Origin: Micromonospora sp. H61
GTDB taxonomy: Bacteria > Actinomycetota > Actinomycetes > Mycobacteriales > Micromonosporaceae
DNA length: 64,000 bases
Assembly: GCF_018070325.1 (NCBI RefSeq)
Contig: NZ_JAGPXY010000003.1
Location: forward strand, 124,001 to 188,000
Direction of reading: 5' to 3'
The position numbers and the translations under genes are program-made. Positions 8,404 through 19,512 of this stretch are shown here, piece after piece. The notes beneath the pieces are model-generated. The model ran no database searches and was not told the DNA's origin. It worked only from the letters and a program-made list of their open reading frames with translations. The number at the start of each line of letters is the position of its first letter. Positions within the stretch are counted from its first letter, which is position 1.

Positions 8404-9002
8404 CGGAGCGCCCCGGCCCGTACCGACTTGCTGGTGCCGGCCGCCGCGCTGCGCCGGGCGACCGAGTATCGGACGTCGACCACTGTGGTCTCGTTGACCA
8501 TGTCGAGCCGCTGGACGATGGCGTTGTGCACCCGGGCGTTGAGCAGCTGCTCCAGTTGGGCGACGAGAGCGACGTGATCGGTGACGGCGGAGTCGAGCAC
8601 CATGATCTGGTGCCGGTAGTGCCGGAGCAGGCGTCGGTGATCGCCGACGAACATCACCGCGACGATGAGTGCCATCAGGCCGCCGCTGAGCCAGACCGAG
8701 GTGGTGCTGAGTGCGCCGAGAATGCCCAGCGCGAGAGCGGAGAAGTAGTACGCGACCTCGTGCTGGTCGAGCTCCGTCGACCGGAGTCGGATGATGGAGA
8801 GCACTCCGAACAGCGCCAGCCCCAGCCCGAGCCCGGCGCCGACGTCGCTGGCGCTCAGCGCGCTCGCCACCGCGAGGACGCCGACGTTGACCCCCAGGTA
8901 GGCGACGACCAGGTCGCGCCGGCGGTGCCGGGGGAAGTAGAGCCCGAAGACGAGCAGCGCCACCGCGCAGATGTCGATCGCGAACAGGACGAGCTGCGAC
9001 AT
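8400..9002 (-). CDS. DUF4956 membrane protein
   Basis: 200 residues with three or four membrane helices in the first 130 residues (ICAVALLVFGLYF, VNVGVLAVASALSA, LGLALFGVLSIIRL, ALALGILGALSTT). A soluble C-terminal domain (about 130-200) follows. FGVLSIIRLRSTEL is the family hallmark. ATG 9002 is chosen for AGGAGGAA about 8 bases upstream. First gene of the operon with VTC and CotH; presumably the membrane partner of the VTC polymerase. Confidence 0.85.
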   Translation of the reverse strand: MSQLVLFAIDICAVALLVFGLYFPRHRRRDLVVAYLGVNVGVLAVASALSASDVGAGLGLGLALFGVLSIIRLRSTELDQHEVAYYFSALALGILGALSTTSVWLSGGLMALIVAVMFVGDHRRLLRHYRHQIMVLDSAVTDHVALVAQLEQLLNARVHNAIVQRLDMVNETTVVDVRYSVARRSAAAGTSKSVRAGALR

Positions 9003-9099
9003 CGCTGGGGTTCCTCCTGGTTCACGCCGGAGCGGACCGACGCCAGGCCGCCGTCGCTGCGTGGCGACCTGCGGAAGGTGGCCGGACCTCCGGGCTACT

Positions 9100-9118
9100 T
9101 TTCGGTAAACTTTCGGTA
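9100..9118. promoter_or_regulatory. Two TTTCGGTA direct repeats, 11-bp period
   Basis: TTTCGGTA occurs at 9100-9107 and 9111-9118, on one face of the helix. It lies about 100 bases upstream of the DUF4956-VTC-CotH operon and shares its half-site with the palindrome at 9260-9272. Confidence 0.45.
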
Positions 9119-9259
9119 TTTCGTTGGTGACTGTAAGCAGAACATCAATGGAAGTCAATGTGTGATCCGTGCTCCCATGCGGGTCGCAGGGCCGGCTGGC
9201 GAGGGTTCTGGGTGCCTGACGTGGGCATGCCCGGGACGCTGCCTCGGCTGGTGAATCCG

Positions 9260-9272
9260 CCGAAACTTTCGG
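9260..9272. promoter_or_regulatory. CCGAAACTTTCGG palindrome
   Basis: A perfect 13-base dyad, with an extra CTTTCGG half-site at 9276-9282. The core CGAAACTTTCG equals the cis element described upstream of xylanase genes in Streptomyces. It lies in the long gap between the DUF4956 operon and the beta-helix gene, nearer the former. This suggests plant-polysaccharide control of the CotH operon. Confidence 0.5.
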
Positions 9273-9396
9273 AGTCTTTCGGACCCCGAAGCCTCTCGAT
9301 GATCGGGTCCTGGTCGCGGGTTGATCGTTGGTCCGGCCCGGGGTCGCTGAGCCCTCTCGGGACCCGCCCGGATGGGTGGGCTCAGCATCTGCGGCG

Positions 9397-9475
9397 CCTA
9401 TGGAGCTGATGCCGCAAACGAATCAGGCAAGGGGGTCGGCTGTCGGTGATGTCGTAGGCGATTCAGCTCCAAAGG
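9397..9475. repeat. Dispersed inverted-repeat element R1, copy 1 (79 bp)
   Basis: Ends CCTATGGAGC and GCTCCAAAGG are inverted. Inside, a TGATGTCGCAGACGA-like motif is present twice in the same direction (9407 and 9447). The same element in opposite orientation lies at 33725-33856. No coding capacity; resembles a miniature mobile element. Confidence 0.75.
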
Positions 9476-12620
<3,145 letters not shown>

Positions 12621-12632
12621 CCCGATCAGACC

Positions 12633-12664
12633 CCGGGGCCAGGCCGACACGGGCCTGGCCCCGG
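12633..12664. terminator. Perfect hairpin between convergent genes
   Basis: 13-bp arms (CCGGGGCCAGGCC / GGCCTGGCCCCGG) around a 6-base loop, placed exactly between the stops of the beta-helix and DUF1996 genes. It should work in both directions. Confidence 0.8.
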
Positions 12665-13855
12665 CTACTTCTGGTAGCCGTAGTTGTCGCAGGTCCGGCG
12701 TCCCTGCACGCAGTTCTTCGTGCGCTTGTTCATGGTGTCGACGTCCCACATCACGAACGCGTCGCCGTGCATCGACGAGGCGCTCTTGCCCTCCTTGTCC
12801 GAGGACAGGTAGTAGCCGGCCGGGGTGCCCTTGGCCGGGTACTGGATGTCGAAGGTGATCGCCGGGATCCGGACCGGGTGACTGGTCGGGCAGGAGTTGC
12901 CGCTGCCGTACGCCACGTGGTCCTTGTGGTTGGGGCTGTCCAGGTGCTTGCCGTCCCAGCAGTCGGGGAACTGCATCATGAAGTGCAGCGTCGCGTCGCC
13001 CCCGCAGATGGGCCAGTTGCCGTTGGTGCTGCGGGCGATGCCGTCGAGGTCACCGGGACCGTAGAAGGCGCAGTAGAACTGGCCGGTCGCGCCGCGCGGG
13101 GTCGGCTTCTTCTTCCTGGCGTCGCCGGAGATCATGCGCAGGCCGTTGGGCATCGGCATCTGGCCTGTCGAGTTCTTGGCGAGCGAGCGGTAGTAGACCC
13201 GGAACCCGGTGGTCTCGACCGGCTTTCCCGTCGCGTTGTCGTAGAGCGTGGGCACCCAGTAGGCGGAGTGGTCCTGGACGGGCTTGCAGGAGGTGGCAGT
13301 GAACTTCGTCAGGTCGCCGGCGACGGTGTTCGCGTCGACGGCCTTGTTGCCGACGAACGAGTGCATGTGTGACGCGCCCGGTAGGCCGGGGGCGACGATC
13401 GGGTCGTCCGGTAGCCGGTGGCTGTACTGGCAGTCCGCCCGGAACTCCGGGAGGTTACCCACTCCGGACGGGACGGGGTCGGTCTTCAACGCCCGGTACG
13501 CGTCGGCCTGCGCCTTCCAGGTCGCCCGGTCGACCGGAATCCAGCCGGTTGCCGGGACCTTCGGCGCGGCAGCGGTCGACGGTGTCGCGCCGGCCGACGG
13601 GGTAGTGGCGGCCGACGGCGTCGCGGAGATCGACACCGCCACGCCGGGCGCCGCCGGCTGCCCGGCCGGTGATGACGGGTATTCGAGGGCGTTGGCCGCG
13701 TTCGACGCCTCGGGCTGCGCCGCGCCGTTGCCCAGGTACACGCCCCCGGCCGTGATGACGAGTACGGCCGCCGCGCCGACGGCCACGCCGAGCCTGTTGC
13801 GGCCGAGCCAGCCCGGAACGCGATGACGGGGCGGCGGCGGGCTCTCGTACGACAC
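12665..13855 (-). CDS. DUF1996 domain protein, membrane-anchored
   Basis: 396 residues. A short cytoplasmic Pro/His-rich start, one membrane helix (about 22-44), a low-complexity Ala/Pro/Thr linker (about 45-98), and then a DUF1996 domain. Its signature is visible as ADCQYSHRLPDDPIV followed by PGASHMHSFVGN, with conserved His residues, and later HFMMQFPDCWDG. Six or more Cys in the outer part suggest disulfides. GTG start has GGGAG 8 bases upstream. DUF1996 proteins are secreted and often sit near polysaccharide enzymes, as here; no activity is established. Confidence 0.85.
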   Translation of the reverse strand: MSYESPPPPRHRVPGWLGRNRLGVAVGAAAVLVITAGGVYLGNGAAQPEASNAANALEYPSSPAGQPAAPGVAVSISATPSAATTPSAGATPSTAAAPKVPATGWIPVDRATWKAQADAYRALKTDPVPSGVGNLPEFRADCQYSHRLPDDPIVAPGLPGASHMHSFVGNKAVDANTVAGDLTKFTATSCKPVQDHSAYWVPTLYDNATGKPVETTGFRVYYRSLAKNSTGQMPMPNGLRMISGDARKKKPTPRGATGQFYCAFYGPGDLDGIARSTNGNWPICGGDATLHFMMQFPDCWDGKHLDSPNHKDHVAYGSGNSCPTSHPVRIPAITFDIQYPAKGTPAGYYLSSDKEGKSASSMHGDAFVMWDVDTMNKRTKNCVQGRRTCDNYGYQK

Positions 13856-13942
13856 GGGTCACTCCCAACGAGTAGACGCCAGGATGACCCGAACGGCCAC
13901 GGCGGCCGAATGGTAGGCGCTTACGGCCCGCGCTCGGAAGGT

Positions 13943-13961
13943 CTTTAAACCTTCCTTAAAG
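13943..13961. promoter_or_regulatory. AT-rich dyad CTTTAA-N7-TTAAAG upstream of DUF1996 gene
   Basis: A perfect 6+6 inverted repeat about 90 bases before the DUF1996 start, in an otherwise GC-rich gap. It may be an operator or part of the promoter; no regulator can be assigned. Confidence 0.3.
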
Positions 13962-14044
13962 TACGCGGGCTGGCCGCGTCCGTGAGTACCGTCCGCCGGA
14001 TCCGACGGACGGTGCCCACGCTCGATCTCGGGTCGACGACGTCG

Positions 14045-14356
14045 CTAGGAGGCGGCCGGCGGCGTGGTGTCGGTCGGCTCGTCGGCCTCGTCGTCCGTCG
14101 AGGGCTCCTCCTCGTCCGCCACCGTGACGCGCGCGGGCTCGGTCCAGGAGAACTCGATCTCGACGGACACCTCCGTCTCGCTCTCCCGCTCGATCTCCAG
14201 CTCGCACCGCACCGTGTCCGCGACCGTCACCGCACCCGCCGCGCCATAGAAGAGCCGCCCGTCAGACTCCAACTGGTTCGCCAGTTGGCGCAGCCAGGCA
14301 GCCAGGTCGGAGCGTGAAACCGTACGGGAGTCCTCATAGATATCCATGCCGGCCAT
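14045..14356 (-). CDS. Amphi-Trp domain protein
   Basis: 103 residues. The start MDIYEDSRTVSRSDLAAWL followed by a LANQLE helix and ELEIERESETEVSVEIEFSW matches the Amphi-Trp domain, a small alpha/beta unit with alternating charged and hydrophobic strands ending in Trp. The last 35 residues are an acidic Glu/Asp/Thr tail. ATG 14356 is preferred (GGAG 9 bases upstream). Cellular role unknown. Divergent from the DUF6582 gene. Confidence 0.8.
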   Translation of the reverse strand: MAGMDIYEDSRTVSRSDLAAWLRQLANQLESDGRLFYGAAGAVTVADTVRCELEIERESETEVSVEIEFSWTEPARVTVADEEEPSTDDEADEPTDTTPPAAS

Positions 14357-14500
14357 GCTCGCACTCCACAAAGGACGACGTGTGCGGGGCTTCGGCCTCG
14401 CCCGGCCGGGTCGGCATGATATGGATCTTGCCGGTGGTGGTGGTCCGGAAAATGTCGGCTTCGGAGGTGCTGCCGGACGGTGCACGGGTAATGCTGGGCG

Positions 14501-14797
14501 ATGACATCAACCTGGAAGCCCCACGAGAAGCACGGCGGCCTGTCGGACAAGGACAAGCGCGAGCTGCCGGAGACCGTCTTCGCGTTCCCCGGCAAACGCA
14601 AGGAACCGATGACCGATGCGAGCCACGTCCGCAATGCCGTCGCCCGGTTCGATCAGGTGCAGGGCGTCACCGACAAGGACCGCGACCTGGCCTTCCAGAA
14701 CATCCTCGCCGCCGCCAAGCACTACGGTGTCGACGTCGCCGAGACGAACTGGCGCCAACTCGGCAAACTTCCGCACACGCCGAACCCCGCCCACTGA
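14501..14797 (+). CDS. DUF6582 family protein
   Basis: 98 residues, soluble and highly charged. The family core is clear: LPETVFAFPGKRKEP, then DASHVRNAVARFDQVQGV, then a helix ending AAKHYGVDV. These proteins occur in actinobacteria and on some mobile elements; function unknown. No strong ribosome binding site precedes the ATG. Confidence 0.75.
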   Translation: MTSTWKPHEKHGGLSDKDKRELPETVFAFPGKRKEPMTDASHVRNAVARFDQVQGVTDKDRDLAFQNILAAAKHYGVDVAETNWRQLGKLPHTPNPAH

Positions 14798-14862
14798 CGG
14801 GGCACCCGCACGATTCGGCTGGTTCACCGGATAGGTTCGCCTCCGCTGGGTAAGCGGCGCGG

Positions 14863-16080
14863 ATGCCCGCCAAACAGGAGCCGGCAGCCGACAACGACCC
14901 GCCCTCGCGCGGGGTGTCAGGGGCCGACCGAACCTGGGCCGGCCTGCCCGAGCGGGTGCGGCACGGGTTGCGCTCCCGCGCCTGGCGGTTCCGCCTCTTC
15001 GGGCTGCTCGCCGTGCAGGCCGGCGTCGCGGCGACGATCGCCTGGTTCGTGGGAGCCCAGGTCCTGGACAATCCCACCCCGGTCCTCGCGCCCACCACAG
15101 CTGTCGGCATCGTGGCCGCCGCGATGGGCACACGCCTGCGGCGCACCATCGAGCTGCTGGTCGGGGTCGTTCTCGGGCTCGCCGTCGGTGACGCGCTCAT
15201 GCCACTGTTCGGCATCGGGGCCTGGCAGACCGGCCTGGTCGTCGTACTGGCGATCATCGTCGCCATCCTGCTCAAGGGCGGTGGCTCCCTGCTCACCCAG
15301 GCCGGTGGCACAGCGGTGCTCATCGCCACCCTGGAACCGCCAGTGCGTGACCTGTCCGTTCCTCGCTTCGTCGATGCCGCGGTGGGCGGACTGGTCGGGT
15401 TGGCGGTCGGTCTGCTGGTGGTGCCCATCCACCCGCAGCGGACGGTGCGGCGGCTGGCCGAACCGGTTCTCGACCCGGCCATCGCCGCCCTGCACAACCT
15501 GGGCGCGGCGCTGCGCCGTCGGGACCTTGACGGCACCGAGCAGAGTCTGACCGGCCTGCGGATCCTCGGGTCGCGGGTGACCGCGCTGGACGAGGGGCTG
15601 GGGGCAGCCCAGGAGGTGGTGCGACTGGCGCCGTTACGGTGGCACCAACGCAGGTCCCTGGTCCGCTACACCCAGGCCGTCCGACATCTCGAGCGCAGCC
15701 TCTACGGTTGTCGGGCCGTCGCGCGGAGACTCACCAAGGCTCTCCGGGAGGATGAGCCGATACCGGAGGAGTTCGCGGCCGCCATCGAGCTGCTGGCCAC
15801 CAGCGTGCATACGCTGAGACGTACCACCACTCCTGAGCGGGCGGATCCGCAGGAGGCGCGCCGGCAGATCCTGACCGCTCTCGAGCTGGTCGGAGAGGCG
15901 CAGGGGGAGGCCGCGCCGGATCCCACCCGTCCACACTCCCACCGGTTGGGCTACTCCGGGATGATCGCCGCGGCTGAGTTCCGCATGGCCGCCCAGGACC
16001 TGCTCATCGCCAGTGGGTTGGACACCGACGAGGCGGCAGCGCTGGTGCGGCAGACGTCGGGTCGGGACGAGTGGGACTGA
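14863..16080 (+). CDS. FUSC/aromatic acid exporter-like membrane protein
   Basis: 405 residues. Six hydrophobic helices occupy about residues 45-195 (LFGLLAVQAGVAATIAWFVG, TTAVGIVAAAMG, LLVGVVLGLAVGDAL, LVVVLAIIVAILL, AAVGGLVGLAVGLLVVPI). A long cytoplasmic helical region full of Arg and Glu follows. This matches the FUSC (YgaE/ArAE) half-size architecture. Substrate unknown; family members export aromatic acids or are hypothetical efflux proteins. Monocistronic. Confidence 0.8.
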   Translation: MPAKQEPAADNDPPSRGVSGADRTWAGLPERVRHGLRSRAWRFRLFGLLAVQAGVAATIAWFVGAQVLDNPTPVLAPTTAVGIVAAAMGTRLRRTIELLVGVVLGLAVGDALMPLFGIGAWQTGLVVVLAIIVAILLKGGGSLLTQAGGTAVLIATLEPPVRDLSVPRFVDAAVGGLVGLAVGLLVVPIHPQRTVRRLAEPVLDPAIAALHNLGAALRRRDLDGTEQSLTGLRILGSRVTALDEGLGAAQEVVRLAPLRWHQRRSLVRYTQAVRHLERSLYGCRAVARRLTKALREDEPIPEEFAAAIELLATSVHTLRRTTTPERADPQEARRQILTALELVGEAQGEAAPDPTRPHSHRLGYSGMIAAAEFRMAAQDLLIASGLDTDEAAALVRQTSGRDEWD

Positions 16081-16112
16081 ACCGCGCAGCACCTCCGCCA
16101 CTGTCGCTGAGC

Positions 16113-16134
16113 CGCCCGTCGGGAACGTCGGGCG
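16113..16134. terminator. Small hairpin between convergent FUSC and VOC genes
   Basis: CGCCCG / CGGGCG arms around a 10-base loop, lying between two converging genes. No T-run. Confidence 0.35.
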
Positions 16135-16142
16135 CGCCCACC

Positions 16143-16568
16143 TCAGGTCGCCTTCAGCGACGCGAGGACGTCGAGGTAGTGCGGGTTCTTCATGACCCCC
16201 AACACGTTGCCGAACGGGTCGACCACCGCCGCGGTGATGAACCCCTCGTCCCCGTGCGGAGTGATCGGCTGGTACTCCGTGGCACCCAACGCCAGCAGCC
16301 GCTCGACTGTCGCGTCGAGGTCGTCGACGCACCAGTGCATGACCACGCCGCCGGGCCCGGTCGCCGCGCCGGCCGGTGCGTACCTACTGTCGATGATGCC
16401 CAGCTCGGCCTGGTAGTCCCCGATGCGGAACTCGGTGTAGGCCGGGCGTCCGTCGGGGCCGGGGCGCATGAAGTACGCCTCGATGCCGAGGAAGTCCGCG
16501 TACCAGGCGGTGGCTGCCGTCACGTCGTCCGCCCAGATGTTCAGGGTGGCGAATCCTCGCAGGCTCAT
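16143..16568 (-). CDS. VOC (glyoxalase/bleomycin-resistance fold) protein
   Basis: 141 residues with two beta-alpha-beta-beta-beta units: the first around TLNIWADDVTAATAWYADFLGIEAYF, the second around VMHWCVDDLDATVERLLALG and ending VVDPFGNVLGVMKNP. Start at ATG 16568 with GAGAGGA about 6 bases upstream. Substrate not predictable; typical of small actinobacterial VOC proteins. Confidence 0.85.
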   Translation of the reverse strand: MSLRGFATLNIWADDVTAATAWYADFLGIEAYFMRPGPDGRPAYTEFRIGDYQAELGIIDSRYAPAGAATGPGGVVMHWCVDDLDATVERLLALGATEYQPITPHGDEGFITAAVVDPFGNVLGVMKNPHYLDVLASLKAT

Positions 16569-16733
16569 CAGGTGTCCTCTCGTCGATGTCGTCGGTGTTG
16601 ACGCTATCGACGATTGCGGAAGGTTAGCTTCCGCAATCGGCCGCGCGTCTCGACGGTGTCGAGCCACGGGCCGCATTTTTCCCCTGCACCCGGGTAGTCG
16701 CCGCCATTGCCAGTACGAGTGGCGGGGGACAGC

Positions 16734-18563
16734 GTGGACAGCTACCCGGCAGTCGAGGACCACGGTCTGATCGGTGATCTACAGACCGCGGCACTGATCA
16801 GCACGGACGGTACGGTCGACTGGTTCTGCGCGCCCCGCTTCGACTCGCCGAGCGTCTTCGGCGCGCTGCTGGACCGCCGCAACGGCGGCCACTTCCAGCT
16901 CTCGCCCGACGGCGTCGACTACACGAGCAAGCAGCTCTACCTGCCCGGTACGCCGATCCTGATCACCCGCTTCCACAGCGCCGACGGTGTCGGTGAGCTG
17001 TTGGACTTCATGCCGGTCACCGGTGCCGAGGCCACCGACCGACACCGGTTGATCCGGCTGGTCCGGATGGTCCGGGGGAGCATGCGGTTCCGCTTCCACT
17101 GCCACCCACGGTTCAACTACGGGCGCGATCCGTACGAACTGGAGGTGCACCCCGAGGGCGACGTCTTCCGGAGCCCGACGATGGCCCTCACCCTGGCCGC
17201 CTTCAAGAACTCGCTTCGCGAGTTCGACGCGAGGGACATCAAACGGGACACCGATGGCGTGTCCGCGTCGTTCACCCTGCACGCCGGTGACATCGGCGGG
17301 GTGGTCCTGGAGACTGCCTGTCCGCACGCGCCTCGCGCACTCAGCACCGACGAGGCGTGCGATCTGCTCGCCGAGACCCGCGACTACTGGCGGCGGTGGG
17401 TGGGCGGTTCCCGGTACAAGGGGCGCTGGAGGGAGGTGGTCGAGCGGTCGGCGATGACCCTCAAGCTGATGACGTACGCACCCACCGGCGCCCTGGTCGC
17501 CGCGCCCACCGCAGGACTGCCCGAACAGGTCGGCGGGCAGCGGAACTGGGACTACCGCTACACCTGGATCCGGGACGCGTCCTTCTCCGTACACGCGCTG
17601 CTGCGCCTGGGCTTCACCGAAGAGGCCGAGAAGTATCTGCTCTGGCTCGACGCGCGCATCCGTGAGGCACGGGACGGCAACCTTCCCCTGCAGATCATGT
17701 ACCGCATCGACGGCTCACCGGACCTCCCCGAGGAGGTGCTGGGTCACCTGGAGGGGTACCGCGGCTCCGCGCCGGTGCGGATCGGCAACGGCGCCGCGGG
17801 CCAACTCCAGCTCGACATCTACGGCGAGGCGCTCGTCTCGTTGGAACTCGCGGACCGCAACGGGCTGATCGCGCCGTACGAGGGGTGGCGAAAGACGGCC
17901 GGGCTGATGGACTGGCTCTGTGCGCACTGGGACCAGCCCGAGGACGGCATCTGGGAGACCCGTTCCGGCCGGCAGGACTTCACCTACGGTCGAGTGTTGT
18001 CCTGGGTCGCGCTGGACCGGGCCATCCGCATCGCGCGTCGCCGGGGCCGTCCCGGCGACATCGCCCGCTGGTCCGCCGAACGTGACGCCATCTACGAGCA
18101 GGTGATGACCCGAGGGTTCAACCAGGAACGTGGCGCGTTCGTGCAGCACTACGGGTCCGACATCCTGGACGCGTCGCTGCTGGCGATGCCGGGGCTGAAC
18201 TTCATCTCGCCGACCGACCCGATGTGGGAGTCGACGCTGCGGGCGATGGACACCGGCCTGGTCTCCGACAGCCTGGTCTACCGCTACGACCCGAGGGCCT
18301 CGCCGGACGGTCTCGCCGGCACCGAGGGCACCTTCAACATGTGCACCTTCTGGTACGTGCAGGCGCTCGCCCTGGCCGGCCGGATCGACGACGCCCGGTT
18401 GACCTTCGAGAAGATGCTCACCTACAGCAACCCGCTCGGCCTCTACTCCGAGGAGATCGCGCCGACCGGTGAGCAGATCGGCAACTTCCCGCAGGCGTTC
18501 AGCCACCTCTCGCTGATCAGTACGGCGGCCCACCTCGACGACCTGCTCGACCAGCAGGGTTGA
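16734..18563 (+). CDS. GH15 family protein (glucoamylase/trehalase-like)
   Basis: 609 residues, no signal peptide, so cytoplasmic. The N-terminal beta-sandwich begins YPAVEDHGLIGDLQTAALIS and contains VDWFCAPRFDSPSVFG. The (alpha/alpha)6 catalytic barrel follows with NWDYRYTWIRDASFS near 270 and the C-terminal box LYSEEIAPTGEQIGNFPQAFSH holding catalytic acid candidates. Length and motifs fit the GH15 group that includes actinobacterial trehalases. GTG 16734 chosen for GGGGGA about 5 bases upstream. Probable role: alpha-glucoside or trehalose breakdown. Confidence 0.88.
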   Translation: MDSYPAVEDHGLIGDLQTAALISTDGTVDWFCAPRFDSPSVFGALLDRRNGGHFQLSPDGVDYTSKQLYLPGTPILITRFHSADGVGELLDFMPVTGAEATDRHRLIRLVRMVRGSMRFRFHCHPRFNYGRDPYELEVHPEGDVFRSPTMALTLAAFKNSLREFDARDIKRDTDGVSASFTLHAGDIGGVVLETACPHAPRALSTDEACDLLAETRDYWRRWVGGSRYKGRWREVVERSAMTLKLMTYAPTGALVAAPTAGLPEQVGGQRNWDYRYTWIRDASFSVHALLRLGFTEEAEKYLLWLDARIREARDGNLPLQIMYRIDGSPDLPEEVLGHLEGYRGSAPVRIGNGAAGQLQLDIYGEALVSLELADRNGLIAPYEGWRKTAGLMDWLCAHWDQPEDGIWETRSGRQDFTYGRVLSWVALDRAIRIARRRGRPGDIARWSAERDAIYEQVMTRGFNQERGAFVQHYGSDILDASLLAMPGLNFISPTDPMWESTLRAMDTGLVSDSLVYRYDPRASPDGLAGTEGTFNMCTFWYVQALALAGRIDDARLTFEKMLTYSNPLGLYSEEIAPTGEQIGNFPQAFSHLSLISTAAHLDDLLDQQG

Positions 18564-18572
18564 CCCGTCGGG

Positions 18573-19412
18573 TCAGAACAGCGTCAGCGGCTCGACCGGG
18601 ATCGGCTCGGGCAACGCGTCGAGCCCGGGTACGCGTGCTCGTACCTCGTCGTGGAACCGGCGGGCGAGCGCCGGCGCGTCGGCGTTGTCCGGGGTGTGGA
18701 TGAACATCGTCGGCGAGCGCCCCTCGCGAAGCCAGGTGACCGTCACGTCGATCCAGCGCTGCCACCCGTCGACAGTGCGCGTCGAGTCGTCGCGACCGAG
18801 GTAGCGGACGATCGGCCGGTCGGTCAGCGCGACGGACCTGAGCGGCACGCGGGGCTTCTTGGTCCAGGCGTCCCGCTCCGGGTCGCTGGTCGGCGGGCTC
18901 GCGAAGAAGGCGGTCGTGTCGAAGGGGATCCACTCGGCCCGGGTGGCGGCGAGTGTCGCCCCGAGCAGTCGGGTCGCGTGGGCGTCGGTGAAGAACGCGG
19001 GATGGCGGACCTCCACCGCGTACCGGTGGGACCGCGGGAGCTGCTCCAGGAAACGGCCCAGGGCCGGGACGTCGGCGGGCGCGAACGAGCCGGGCAGTTG
19101 GATCCAGAGGGCGTGGGCGCGCGGGCCGAGCGGTTCGATGGCGTCCAGAAAGACGCGCAGCGGTTCGTCGACGTTGGTGAGGCGGCGTTCGTGCGTGATG
19201 ACCTTGGGAAGTTTGAGGACGAACCGAAAGTCGGGACCCGTCTGGGCGGCCCACGAGGCCACGGTGTCCCGGGCCGGGGTCGCGTAGAACGTGGTGTTGC
19301 CCTCCACGGCGTCGCACCAACTGGCGTAGTGCCGCAGGCGCTCGGTGGGCGGCAGTCGGTGGCCCGGCCACGACCGGTGACTCCACATCGCGCACCCCAC
19401 GTGCAGACGCAT
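18573..19412 (-). CDS. DUF72 (YecE-like) TIM-barrel protein
   Basis: 279 residues. Opens RLHVGCAMWSHRSWPG and continues with CDAVEGNTTFYATP and FRFVLKLPKVITHERRL, the diagnostic DUF72 motifs; YAVEVRHPAFF and TPDNADAPAL occur later. Start at ATG 19412, with GGAAGGG upstream. Function of the family is not known. Ends 9 bases from the convergent GH15 gene. Confidence 0.88.
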   Translation of the reverse strand: MRLHVGCAMWSHRSWPGHRLPPTERLRHYASWCDAVEGNTTFYATPARDTVASWAAQTGPDFRFVLKLPKVITHERRLTNVDEPLRVFLDAIEPLGPRAHALWIQLPGSFAPADVPALGRFLEQLPRSHRYAVEVRHPAFFTDAHATRLLGATLAATRAEWIPFDTTAFFASPPTSDPERDAWTKKPRVPLRSVALTDRPIVRYLGRDDSTRTVDGWQRWIDVTVTWLREGRSPTMFIHTPDNADAPALARRFHDEVRARVPGLDALPEPIPVEPLTLF

Positions 19413-19512
19413 GACCGCCCTTCCCACTGGTGACCGCGCTCGACCGGAGCCCACCGTATACGGGCCGGCGGACCCGGCCGGGCCCACGGTGCGGCAGGTA
19501 GGGTCCGACGCC

